A stretch of 64,000 nucleotides of DNA from Flavobacterium fluviale (GTDB taxonomy: Bacteria > Bacteroidota > Bacteroidia > Flavobacteriales > Flavobacteriaceae), in NCBI RefSeq assembly GCF_003312915.1, contig NZ_CP030261.1, positions 1,550,001 through 1,614,000 on the forward strand, given 5' to 3'. The position numbers and the translations under genes are program-made. A model generated the notes under the pieces. The model was not told the origin of the DNA and searched no databases. It saw only the letters and a program-made list of their open reading frames with translations. Below are positions 24,417 to 33,540 of this stretch, piece by piece; the first letter of the stretch is position 1, and each line of letters begins with the position of its first letter.

Positions 24417-25214
24417 TTAATATTCTACTTTTTGAGTTATTTCTGATTCAGTTGGATTAATGTACATATATTGTGGTGTACCTGTTGTAAATTGTTTCAT
24501 TGATTCTAAAAATTCTGGTGTTGGACTATGAATCTTTTGTTCAGAATATCTCTTAGGATCAATTATTATTTCAGGTTTTTCAAAGGATAAATGCTCGCAA
24601 TATTCTCGGAAAAACACACTCTTTGTCTCATCGGAATTATTGATTTTAATTTTGTCTCCATTCATTTTTTTCTCCTCAATTTTTACATTTTTTTCAATTT
24701 GTCTGCTGTAATTTAATTGTACTCTACCTCCCCCTAGTATGAAAGAATTTTTGCAGAGAGGCGGTACAAGAGGAAGATCTTTTGTCGATTTATTATTTGT
24801 TTTATTACTTGTAAACTTTTCAGTAGTAGTGATAGCTTGTGAATCGTCATCAATGAGTTCAACATGGCTGATCCTTTGCTTTTTACCATTTTTACTTGCA
24901 CAGCTAAATAAAGTCGTTCCCATAGCAATAAATAAGGCAAGTAAAAACATTTTGTGATACTGTGTTTGAGAATATAAAACCTGTTTTGGAATTTGAAAAC
25001 TTATTGAATCTAACTGCGATTTTTTAAATCTCCCGCAAACTTCGGGATCTTTATTATTCTTGAAAAAATGCTGAATTTCATCAGGTAACTTATTTGTAAA
25101 ATCTATAACAGATTTATTGCAAACTAAACAAAACCTTCCTGCTGCATCTGGAGTCATTTTATCCCAATTTTCATTGCAGGGTTCGGGGATTGTTATTTTC
25201 AATTTTTGGTTCAT
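24417..25214 (-). CDS. Cys4-membrane protein with unique C-terminus, paralogue 3
   Basis: 265 residues. The N-terminal domain and membrane segment are nearly identical to those of paralogues 2 and 4 in both protein and DNA. After ASKNGKKQRISHVELIDDD the sequence leaves the others: a basic linker (KNVKIEEKKMNGDKIKINN), then SVFFREYCEHLSFEKPEIII and TPEFLESMKQFTTGTPQYMY. No TonB-C motif is recognised. The frame is open to a natural stop, so it is not an obvious pseudogene. Function unknown. Confidence 0.65.
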   Translation of the reverse strand: MNQKLKITIPEPCNENWDKMTPDAAGRFCLVCNKSVIDFTNKLPDEIQHFFKNNKDPEVCGRFKKSQLDSISFQIPKQVLYSQTQYHKMFLLALFIAMGTTLFSCASKNGKKQRISHVELIDDDSQAITTTEKFTSNKTNNKSTKDLPLVPPLCKNSFILGGGRVQLNYSRQIEKNVKIEEKKMNGDKIKINNSDETKSVFFREYCEHLSFEKPEIIIDPKRYSEQKIHSPTPEFLESMKQFTTGTPQYMYINPTESEITQKVEY

Positions 25215-25268
25215 TAATTCTAATGTGAATTCTAATTCGCTTATTAAGTTATTTTTATTACTCGAATA

Positions 25269-26132
25269 TTATTTTACTGTCATGATGAAAAAAGTTTTTT
25301 TACTTGTATCAATACCCTTAGATTTCCCAGGCCTCCATTTTGGAGATAGATTTAAGACTCTGATAATTTCTTGTTCTATGGTTTTATCAATTTCTAAAGC
25401 TGACTTAGAATAAGTTATAGTCCCGTTTTCATTTATCAATACAATTATTGCGTTTTTATACATTTTTTTGTTTTCTGGTATCTTAAATTCTTTGGCAAAA
25501 AAGGCATAAAATTCTGTTATTCCTTCAGGGAAAAATGGTTCTGTTTCTCGACGGCTTTCTTTTTTTCTAGGTAAAGAAGTTTGGAAAAATATTTTTTTAT
25601 TTTCGCTTTTAGGTAATGAAAATATTTCATAGTTATATTGGTCCGTTTTCATAAAAGGCATTCCGCCCATTATATGCTCAGTATTGCAAATTGGTACACT
25701 ATTCGTTGATTTTCTTTCATTCTCTATTGTTTCCTCTGTTCTTTTACTATAAGAAGAAGATTTTTGTTCATCAACAACTTCAACTTTTTCAATTTTCTGT
25801 TTATTGCCATTTTTACTAGCGCAGCTAAACAATGAAGTTCCCATAACAACAAATAAAGCCAGCAGAAACATTTTGTGATACTGTGTTTGAGAATATAAAA
25901 CTTGTTTTGGAATTTGAAAGCTTATTGAATCTAACTGCGATTTTTTAAATCTGCCGCAAACTTCTGGATCTTTATTATTCTTGAAAAAATGCTGAATTTC
26001 ATCAGGTAACTTATTTGTAAAATCTATAACAGATTTATTGCAAACCAAGCAAAACCTTCCTGATGCATCTGGAGTCATTTTATCCCAATTTTCGTTGCAG
26101 GGTTCGGGGATTGTTATTTTAAGTTGTTTCAT
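25269..26132 (-). CDS. Cys4-membrane protein with TonB-C-like end, paralogue 4
   Basis: 287 residues and first gene of the array. The four cysteines are at C12, C28, C31 and C59; the hydrophobic segment is 88-103, followed by C104. The C-terminal 95 residues are TonB-C-like: FFPEGITEFYAFFAKEFKIP, IVLINENGTITYSKSALE, IEQEIIRVLNLSPKWRPGKS. The fixed N-terminal part is at about 90 percent identity by eye to paralogues 2 and 3, far above what the C-terminal parts show. The 119-bp gap to the divergent tadA must hold the array promoter; I see no clear -7 box on this strand. Confidence 0.73.
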   Translation of the reverse strand: MKQLKITIPEPCNENWDKMTPDASGRFCLVCNKSVIDFTNKLPDEIQHFFKNNKDPEVCGRFKKSQLDSISFQIPKQVLYSQTQYHKMFLLALFVVMGTSLFSCASKNGNKQKIEKVEVVDEQKSSSYSKRTEETIENERKSTNSVPICNTEHIMGGMPFMKTDQYNYEIFSLPKSENKKIFFQTSLPRKKESRRETEPFFPEGITEFYAFFAKEFKIPENKKMYKNAIIVLINENGTITYSKSALEIDKTIEQEIIRVLNLSPKWRPGKSKGIDTSKKTFFIMTVK

Positions 26133-26238
26133 TGTTTATATTTTAGAATGAAACGTAAATAACTAAATATAAGTATATTCTTATTTTTTTATTTTGAATT
26201 TTCTAAAGATAGAATTTAAAATAGTAAGTGTAAAACCT

Positions 26239-26246
26239 TATTTTTG
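26239..26246 (+). promoter_or_regulatory. Putative -7 element of tadA (leaderless)
   Basis: TATTTTTG, an exact TAnnTTTG match, ends 5 nt before the tadA ATG at 26252, so transcription would begin at or next to the start codon. Confidence 0.4.
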
Positions 26247-26251
26247 CAATT

Positions 26252-26695
26252 ATGATAAATCCTTTCACCGACGAATATTTCATGAAAAAAGCTTTGCAGG
26301 AAGCTGAAATGGCTTTTGAAAAAGGCGAGATTCCTGTTGGTGCCGTAATTGTTGTGGCCGATAAAGTAATTGCCAGCAGCCACAACTTGACAGAACTGCT
26401 GAATGATGTTACAGCTCATGCGGAAATGCAGTCTATAACAGCTGCTGCAAATTTTCTTGGTGGAAAATATTTAAAAGATTGTACTTTATATGTTACGCTC
26501 GAACCTTGCCAAATGTGCGCAGGAGCTTTGTATTGGAGCCAGATTTCAAAAATTGTTTTTGGAGCCAGAGACGAACAGCGCGGTTTTCTAAATATGGGAA
26601 CAAAACTTCATCCTAAAACAACGGTTGTTTCTGGCGTAATGGCAAACGAAGCAACAGATTTAATGAAACGGTTTTTCTTAGAAAGAAGAAAGTAA
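26252..26695 (+). CDS. tadA: tRNA-specific adenosine deaminase TadA
   Basis: It converts adenosine to inosine at the wobble position of tRNA-Arg(ACG). It is a 147-residue zinc deaminase with the catalytic H56-A-E58 (VTAHAEMQS) and P85-C86-Q-M-C89 (LEPCQMCAGAL) motifs and the TadA-type SKIVFGARDEQRGFLNMG. The start at 26252 is kept because the N-terminal DEYFMKKAL is conserved in this family (E. coli has a comparable EYWMRHAL). A more general nucleoside (guanine) deaminase is less likely because of the PCQMCAGALYWSQI segment. Confidence 0.9.
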   Translation: MINPFTDEYFMKKALQEAEMAFEKGEIPVGAVIVVADKVIASSHNLTELLNDVTAHAEMQSITAAANFLGGKYLKDCTLYVTLEPCQMCAGALYWSQISKIVFGARDEQRGFLNMGTKLHPKTTVVSGVMANEATDLMKRFFLERRK

Positions 26696-26708
26696 TTCGT
26701 AAAACACT

Positions 26709-27341
26709 ATGACGGATTTTTCAACAATCAAAAAGCTTTTTCATATTAGCGAACCAAATGGTTTTACTAAAGATGAAATTCAAATTATAAAAGATATTTT
26801 TGGAAATCTTCCACAAGTTTTTGTTGACTATTATTCAGAATTAGGTAAAATTCAAAGCTTAAATAAAACGCAAGATTCTCTTGTAATTCCTGAAAGATTT
26901 CAATTCTACAATCACAATGATTATCTGATATTTTATACGGAAAACCAGCACGCTTGTGTTTGGGGAATTCATAAGGATAATTTGTCGAATCCCAATCCGC
27001 CCGTTTACATGAGTTATGATGAAAAGGAATGGAATTTGGAAACAGAGACTTTGATAGACTTTTTTAATGCAATGGCTTTTCTTCAAGCTGGTTTTGCATT
27101 AAAATTTACTGCTGAATGTTTTTATGAAATAGACGAAAAAGGGCTAAACTTTATTGCTGAGAATTATACAAATAAAGGCGTTTCTTTTAAAAATTGGGCA
27201 GATGGAATAAATTTCTATGGAGATTATGATGATGATGTTATTGTTGTAATGAGCAATAATCAACTTTTTTACTCTTCCAATAACGAAGATCATTTTATTG
27301 AAATGGATAAAGTATTATCTGAACTCGGAACAGAATTTTAA
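26709..27341 (+). CDS. SMI1/KNR4 (SUKH)-like protein
   Basis: A 210-residue soluble acidic protein. The N-terminal two thirds read like the SUKH fold: GFTKDEIQIIKDIFGNLPQ, FVDYYSELGKIQSLNKTQD, YLIFYTENQHACVWGIHK and the VYMSYDEKEWNLETETLIDF segment (quoted in part). SUKH proteins are often immunity proteins to polymorphic toxins, but many stand alone; no toxin gene is next to it. It lies 13 bp after tadA on the same strand, so it is probably co-transcribed with it. Confidence 0.7.
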   Translation: MTDFSTIKKLFHISEPNGFTKDEIQIIKDIFGNLPQVFVDYYSELGKIQSLNKTQDSLVIPERFQFYNHNDYLIFYTENQHACVWGIHKDNLSNPNPPVYMSYDEKEWNLETETLIDFFNAMAFLQAGFALKFTAECFYEIDEKGLNFIAENYTNKGVSFKNWADGINFYGDYDDDVIVVMSNNQLFYSSNNEDHFIEMDKVLSELGTEF

Positions 27342-27629
27342 ATATATTTTGTAAAATAATTGCCATAGAACTTACAGAGGAATAAGATCGTTTTTTGCCT
27401 ATTTACCGACAAAAGGATCTGGCGAACAGCCTAAATTGGCTCCTTGTTAAAATAATAGAGGTGTTTAAACTTCAACAAAAGTTAAATAATCATTACTAGA
27501 GAATTTTCTTCTTAAAAAACTCTAAAAATTATTTACTTTTATCGCAATTTAATTAATGTTTTACTGTTATTGCTTTATTTAGTAAAAAATAGTAATTCTT
27601 CATTTGTTAACCATTAACTGTAGATAAAA

Positions 27630-30600
27630 GTGAAAGTAAAAGTAAAAGGTTTCAGTCTCGTATTTTTTGTGTTTTTTATTTTTCAATCCTGCGGTAGAAA
27701 ATCCGCTGCCGATTTCAATTCTGACTTTTCACTATTCAAAGATTACATTACCAGTTTTACAGGTGGAATCGTTTCGTCAGATTCTGATATTCGTGTGGTT
27801 TTGGCTTTCAATAAAAACGATTGGAAACCTAATCAGGAATTAGATGATGATTTGTTTGATATTTCGCCAAGTGTAAGCGGTAAAGTTGTAGCGCTTTCAA
27901 CCAATACTTTAGCTTTTATTCCAGAGAAAAAACTTAAAATGGGAACAGAATATCAAGTTACTTTAAACTTAGATAAACTGACTGCCATTCCAAAAGAGAA
28001 AGAAAAAGAACTTTCTAAATTTAACTTTACGGTTAAGACGGTTAAACAAGATTTTACCATTAACACAGGCGATATTCAATCGTACAGCAAAGAATACCAA
28101 TATTTAAACTGCGTTTTAAAAACAGCCGATAATATTGATTTTGAGACCGCTCAAAAACTCGTTGAAGCGAAGCAGAAAGGGAATAATCTTAAAATTAAAT
28201 TTGAGAAAGTAGCTGGTCCTGCTAAAGAATTTCGTTTTATAATTGATAGTATTCAGCGTCAATCAGAAGCTTCCAATTTGGAAATTATCTATGACGGAAG
28301 TGATTTTGATATTGATCAAAAAGGGCAAATCGATTTCCCGATTACGAGCATCAACGAATTTAAGGTTATAAAAGTTGAAGTTCCAGACGGAAACAATCAG
28401 CAGGTTTTAATTAATTTCTCTGAGCCTTTAGAAAAAGGTCAGGATTTTGCGGGATTGGTTTCGATTCAAAACACGAATAATTTAAAATTTTCTACACAGG
28501 GGAATTTACTTAAAGTATATTTTACCAATCAAAATGCGCCTAAAAAAGAAGAACCAGTCGAAGTAGCTGCCGAAGAACCTGCAGTAGCTGCTGTAGATTC
28601 GGCTGCAGTTATGGTTGACTCAGCAGCGGTTGCCGTAGATTCAGCAGCCGCAGTTGTAGAAGAAGCTGTTGAATATGTGCCAGACGAAGAACCAGAACAA
28701 GTCGTTACTGGCGAACTGTTATTGGAAGTTTTTCAAGGAATCGAAAGTCAGTATGGTAAAAAACTGGAAAACAACTACAGCGAGAAAATTTCTTTTGATC
28801 AGATAAAACCAAACATTCGTTTTGTTAAAAATGGTACAATTCTGCCAAGTTCCAACAATTTAAAACTGAATTTTGAAGCTGTAAATCTAAGTGCGGTAGA
28901 TGTAAAAGTATACAAGATTTACAAAAATAATATTCTGCAATTCCTTCAATATAATGAATTAAACGGCGGACAAAATCTCAAGAAAGTAGCGCAGCCAATT
29001 GCTAAAACCACTTTAAATTTAAAAGAAAGTACGCTTGTAAATCTGGCCAAATGGAATACGTATGCCTTAGATTTATCTAAAATTATTAAACCCGAACCAG
29101 GAGCGATTTACAGAGTTGAATTTGTTTATAAAAAGAAATATTCGCTTTACAAATGTGAAACATCAGATAATAGCGATGATGAAGCCGAGGAAGAAGAAGT
29201 GGATGAAAATGACGTAAACTACAGTGGAAACTCTTACGACGACTATTACTATTATGATGATTATGATTGGAGGGAAAGTCAAGATCCTTGTACAGGTTCT
29301 TACTATTACAATGCTCGAATTGCAACCAATATTCTAGCATCAGATTTGGGAGTTATTGCCAAAAGAGGAGAAAATAAATCGTACTTATTTGCTGTAAATA
29401 ATATTGTTACAACCGAACCTGTTTCAAATGCAAGGGTCGATTTATACAATTTCCAACAGCAAAAAATAGCAACAGAAGCTACAAGCAGTGAAGGTATTGC
29501 ATCTTTCCAATTGGATAAATTCGCCTATTTTGCTATTGTTACCTTAGGCGATCAATCTACTTATGTGAAGTTGGATGATGGGCTTTCATTATCGGTAAGT
29601 AATTTTGATGTTGCAGGTGAGACTTTACAAAAAGGGTTAAAAGGATTTATTTACGGAGAAAGAGGCGTTTGGCGTCCTGGAGATAATTTGTATTTGTCAT
29701 TTATTTTGAATGATGCAGCGAATAAATTGCCGAAATCGCATCCAATTAAATTCAGATTAAATGATCCGAATGGGAAAACGGTTTATCAAACGGTTCAAAA
29801 AACGAACGATTTAAATCATTATGCTTTTACAGTTCCAACAAACCAAGATGCGCCAACAGGAAATTGGGAAGCAATGGTAAGCGTTGGAGGAGCAAAATTC
29901 TATAAGAGCATCAAGATTGAGACGATCAAACCAAATCGTTTAAAAATTAAAAATACATTTAGCAGAAAAACACTTTCGGCTTCGTATCCAAACACAGATA
30001 ATTTGGAAGTAACATGGCTTCACGGTGCAATTGCTAAGAATTTAAATGTAGAAATGCAGGCTAAATTTTCTCAGCAGGCAACCACTTTTAAAGGCTATGA
30101 AAAATATACTTTTGATGATTTAGCTCGCCAATTCAGTACAGAAGAAATTAATGTTTTCTCTGGGAAATTAAATGAAACCGGAAAAGCATCGGTAAATATT
30201 CAGCCAAGATTACAAGGTCAGGCACCAGGAATGTTGCGCGCTTCATTCATTACAAAAGTATATGAAGAAGGAGGAGATTTTAGTACAGATGTGATGTCAA
30301 CAACTTATTCTCCGTACAAAACCTATGTAGGGTTGAAAACGCCTGAACTAAACAAGTACAGCATGCTGGAAACGAGAACAAACAATCGTTTCGAAGTGGT
30401 GACGGTCGATGAAAACGGAAGACCAAAATCGGTTCGTAATCTCGAAGTAAGAGTTTACAAAGTAGACTGGAGATGGTGGTGGGATTCTTCGAGTGATAAT
30501 TTATCAAATTATAATTCTTCGAATGCAACAACTTCATACAAAACATTTGTAATCAATACGGATTCTAGCGGAAAAGGAAGTTTCCAATTTGCTTTGACAG

Positions 30601-33323
30601 ATGAAGAATGGGGACGTTACTTAATTCGTGTTGCCGATCAGCAAGATGGTCATGCGACTTCTTTAACCGTAAATATCGACTGGCCAATCTGGTCTGGAAA
30701 AACCCGTAATAGAGATGCTTCTACTGCCAACATGTTAGTATTTTCTACCGATAAAAAAAACTATGCAGTTGGAGAAAAAGCACAGATTTCTTTCCCGTCA
30801 AGTGAAGGCGGACGTGCTTTAATTTCGATCGAAAACGGATCAAGAGTTGTACAGACTATTTGGGCTGAAACTAAAAGTGGAGAAACAAAAGTTGAGGTTC
30901 CGATTACGGGAGCAATGGCGCCAAATGTATATTTTAATATTACTTTATTGCAACCTCATGCTTCGACCAAAAACGATTCGCCAATTCGTATGTACGGAAT
31001 TGTTCCGATTGAAGTGGTAGATAAAAACACCATTTTGGCACCAACCCTAAATATGCCTGATGTTTTGAGACCGGAACAGCCATTTACAGTAAAAGTAGGC
31101 GAGAAATCAGGTAAAGAAATGACGTATACGATTGCGGTTGTCGATGAAGGACTTCTGGATTTAACTCGTTTTAAAACGCCAAATGCTTGGGATAGTTTCT
31201 ATGTTCGCGAAGCATTAGGAGTAAAAACATGGGATGTTTACGATGATGTAATAGGAGCTTATGGCGGAAAAATAAATCAGATTTTTAGTATTGGTGGTGA
31301 CCAGGATTTAGGAGGCGGAAAAGCTAAAAAGGCTAACCGTTTTAAACCAGTTGTATTGTATTACGGACCATTTAAATTAGGAAAAGGGGAAACAAAATCA
31401 CATCAGTTAAAACTGCCAAAATATATTGGTTCGGTTCGAACAATGGTTGTCGCGGGAGATGCGAATACAAGCGCTTATGGTAGTGCAGAAAAAGCAACAC
31501 AGGTCAAAAGTCCGTTGATGGTCTTGGCTTCGTTGCCTAGAAAAATTTCGCCATCAGAAAAAGTAACATTGCCTGTAACAGTTTTTGCAACTGAAAACAA
31601 AATCAAAAATGTTTCGATTCAGGTAAAAACCAGCAACGGACTGAAAGTAATGGGAAGTGCGGTTCAGAGACTAAATTTTGCACAGCCAGATGAAAAAATG
31701 GCTTATTTTAATCTGGTAGTGGGTTCTGCAACTGGAATTGCAAAAGTTCAAGTAATCGCAACATCTGGAAGTGAGAAATCAACTTATGATGTTGAAATCG
31801 ACATGACGAATCCAAATCCGGTTACGAGTACTTTTACAGATGTTGTTTTAACGCCAAATAGTACGAAGACAATTTCATGGAAAACTTTTGGTATTGCTGG
31901 AAGTAACAAGGCCAGACTAGAAGTTTCGTCTATGCCGTCAATGAACTTGAATGGAAGGTTGCAATTTTTAATTCAATACCCTCATGGATGTGTAGAGCAG
32001 ACGACTTCATCTGTTTTCCCGCAATTGTATTTGGGAGATGTGGCCGATATTGATGCTAAACGCAAAGATCTGATTCAGAAAAATATTGCGGCCGGAATTG
32101 CAAGATTGGGTAATTTCCAATTGTCAAATGGCGGAATGCCTTACTGGCAAGGAAATGCAATTGCTGACGACTGGGGAACTTCTTATGCTGGACATTTCTT
32201 AATTGAAGCAGAGAAAAAAGGATATGTATTGCCAATTAATTTCAAATCAAAATGGCTGTCTTATCAGCAGAAAGAAGCGAAACAATGGCGTTTTGAACCG
32301 AAATACGGAAATGATTTAGCTCAGGCGTATCGTTTGTACACTTTAGCTTTAGCAGGAAATGCCGACTTATCTTCAATGAACAGATTGCGAGAAACAAAAG
32401 GCATTTCGAATGAAAGCATGCTTCGTTTAGCTGCAGCTTATGTTTTAGCAGGACAAAAATCGGCGGGGCAAAGTTTGTTTTTACGAACAAGTATTGATGG
32501 AAGCTCAGATGAGTACAGTTATTACTATTATGGTTCAAGTGAAAGAAACAGAGCAATGGCTTTAGAAACAATGCTTCTTTTAGATCAGAAACAAAAGGCG
32601 TTTGTTACAGCGACAAAATTAGCCAAAGAAATGTCGGCTAATCAGTGGATGAGTACACAGACAACCGCTTATTGCTTGTATGCAATGTCGAAATTTGCAG
32701 TGAGCAATGGACCAAAAGGAATCAATATTCAGTTTAGTAAAAACGGAAAAGGAGAGACAATAAACACAAGCAAATCGGTTGCAGACCGCAGTTTGTCTGT
32801 AGCTTCTGGCACCAACAGCATTACGTTGAAAAACAATAAAGCCAATACGGTTTATGTTCGTGTATTGAACACAGGAATATTACCTATCGGACAAGAAAAT
32901 GCAGTTCAAAGTGATGTTACCGCTTCTATTGTCTTCAAAAATAGAAAAGGAAGCGTAATTAATGTTTCGAGAATCAATCAGGGAACTGAATTTGTTGCCG
33001 AGGTTACGATTAAAAACCAAAGAGGAGAAAGTGTTCAAAACGTAGCATTATCGCAAATTCTGCCTTCAGGATTCGAAATTGTAAATACTCGTTTTACCGA
33101 TTATGGAGATGCTGTAAATAATATTGCAGATTATATTGATATTAGAGATGATAGGACTAATTTCTATTTCGGAATGAAAGCAAGAGAAACTAAAGTTTTC
33201 CGTATTTTGCTAAATGCATCGTATTTAGGAAATTATTACCTGCCGGGATTACAATGCGAAGCAATGTACGATAATACATTTTTAGCTAGAACAAAAGGCT
33301 TCTGGGTTGAGGTTGTGAAGTAA
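27630..33323 (+). CDS. Bacterial alpha-2-macroglobulin family lipoprotein
   Basis: A 1897-residue periplasmic protease trap of the YfhM/A2M type. It starts with GTG (27630), giving a lipoprotein signal KGFSLVFFVFFIFQSC with C21 or so as the lipid site. It contains MG-type beta domains (GFIYGERGVWRPGDNLYLSF is the MG2 hallmark) and the thioester motif C1454-V-E-Q1457 within YPHGCVEQTTSSVFPQL, so it should be reactive. After it comes the helical thioester domain (GGMPYWQGNAIADDWGTSYA). Oddities: a VDSAAV repeat tract at about 311-350 and a very acidic, Tyr-rich insert at about 515-550 (SYDDYYYYDDYDW). It is followed by pbpC, the classic partner in many bacteria, which suggests joint cell-wall defence. 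Confidence 0.92.
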   Translation: MKVKVKGFSLVFFVFFIFQSCGRKSAADFNSDFSLFKDYITSFTGGIVSSDSDIRVVLAFNKNDWKPNQELDDDLFDISPSVSGKVVALSTNTLAFIPEKKLKMGTEYQVTLNLDKLTAIPKEKEKELSKFNFTVKTVKQDFTINTGDIQSYSKEYQYLNCVLKTADNIDFETAQKLVEAKQKGNNLKIKFEKVAGPAKEFRFIIDSIQRQSEASNLEIIYDGSDFDIDQKGQIDFPITSINEFKVIKVEVPDGNNQQVLINFSEPLEKGQDFAGLVSIQNTNNLKFSTQGNLLKVYFTNQNAPKKEEPVEVAAEEPAVAAVDSAAVMVDSAAVAVDSAAAVVEEAVEYVPDEEPEQVVTGELLLEVFQGIESQYGKKLENNYSEKISFDQIKPNIRFVKNGTILPSSNNLKLNFEAVNLSAVDVKVYKIYKNNILQFLQYNELNGGQNLKKVAQPIAKTTLNLKESTLVNLAKWNTYALDLSKIIKPEPGAIYRVEFVYKKKYSLYKCETSDNSDDEAEEEEVDENDVNYSGNSYDDYYYYDDYDWRESQDPCTGSYYYNARIATNILASDLGVIAKRGENKSYLFAVNNIVTTEPVSNARVDLYNFQQQKIATEATSSEGIASFQLDKFAYFAIVTLGDQSTYVKLDDGLSLSVSNFDVAGETLQKGLKGFIYGERGVWRPGDNLYLSFILNDAANKLPKSHPIKFRLNDPNGKTVYQTVQKTNDLNHYAFTVPTNQDAPTGNWEAMVSVGGAKFYKSIKIETIKPNRLKIKNTFSRKTLSASYPNTDNLEVTWLHGAIAKNLNVEMQAKFSQQATTFKGYEKYTFDDLARQFSTEEINVFSGKLNETGKASVNIQPRLQGQAPGMLRASFITKVYEEGGDFSTDVMSTTYSPYKTYVGLKTPELNKYSMLETRTNNRFEVVTVDENGRPKSVRNLEVRVYKVDWRWWWDSSSDNLSNYNSSNATTSYKTFVINTDSSGKGSFQFALTDEEWGRYLIRVADQQDGHATSLTVNIDWPIWSGKTRNRDASTANMLVFSTDKKNYAVGEKAQISFPSSEGGRALISIENGSRVVQTIWAETKSGETKVEVPITGAMAPNVYFNITLLQPHASTKNDSPIRMYGIVPIEVVDKNTILAPTLNMPDVLRPEQPFTVKVGEKSGKEMTYTIAVVDEGLLDLTRFKTPNAWDSFYVREALGVKTWDVYDDVIGAYGGKINQIFSIGGDQDLGGGKAKKANRFKPVVLYYGPFKLGKGETKSHQLKLPKYIGSVRTMVVAGDANTSAYGSAEKATQVKSPLMVLASLPRKISPSEKVTLPVTVFATENKIKNVSIQVKTSNGLKVMGSAVQRLNFAQPDEKMAYFNLVVGSATGIAKVQVIATSGSEKSTYDVEIDMTNPNPVTSTFTDVVLTPNSTKTISWKTFGIAGSNKARLEVSSMPSMNLNGRLQFLIQYPHGCVEQTTSSVFPQLYLGDVADIDAKRKDLIQKNIAAGIARLGNFQLSNGGMPYWQGNAIADDWGTSYAGHFLIEAEKKGYVLPINFKSKWLSYQQKEAKQWRFEPKYGNDLAQAYRLYTLALAGNADLSSMNRLRETKGISNESMLRLAAAYVLAGQKSAGQSLFLRTSIDGSSDEYSYYYYGSSERNRAMALETMLLLDQKQKAFVTATKLAKEMSANQWMSTQTTAYCLYAMSKFAVSNGPKGINIQFSKNGKGETINTSKSVADRSLSVASGTNSITLKNNKANTVYVRVLNTGILPIGQENAVQSDVTASIVFKNRKGSVINVSRINQGTEFVAEVTIKNQRGESVQNVALSQILPSGFEIVNTRFTDYGDAVNNIADYIDIRDDRTNFYFGMKARETKVFRILLNASYLGNYYLPGLQCEAMYDNTFLARTKGFWVEVVK

Positions 33324-33326
33324 AAT

Positions 33327-33479
33327 TTATTAGCCACAGATTATACAGATTAAAATGATTTTTGAAATCTGTGCTAATTTGTGTAATCTGTGGCTAATAA
33401 ACTTTGTGGTAAAATATTTTCCCGCAGATTTTGCAGATCAAGCAGATAAAATAAATCTGCCAAATCTGCTGAATCTGCG
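33327..33479. repeat. Two nested inverted-repeat units between the A2M gene and pbpC
   Basis: Unit 1: TTATTAGCCACAGATTA (33327-33343) pairs perfectly with 33384-33400. Unit 2: CGCAGATT, GCAGAT, GCAGAT then ATCTGC, ATCTGC, AATCTGCG (33423-33479), three mirrored pairs. Related AATCTGTG/AATCTGCGGC words occur at 11091-11130 and 17840-17865. They could form hairpins in the message between the two genes. Confidence 0.7.
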
Positions 33480-33540
33480 AGAAAAAAACTTAGCGAACTT
33501 CGCGTATACTTAGCGACTTTGCGGTTAAAAAAAACAAGTA

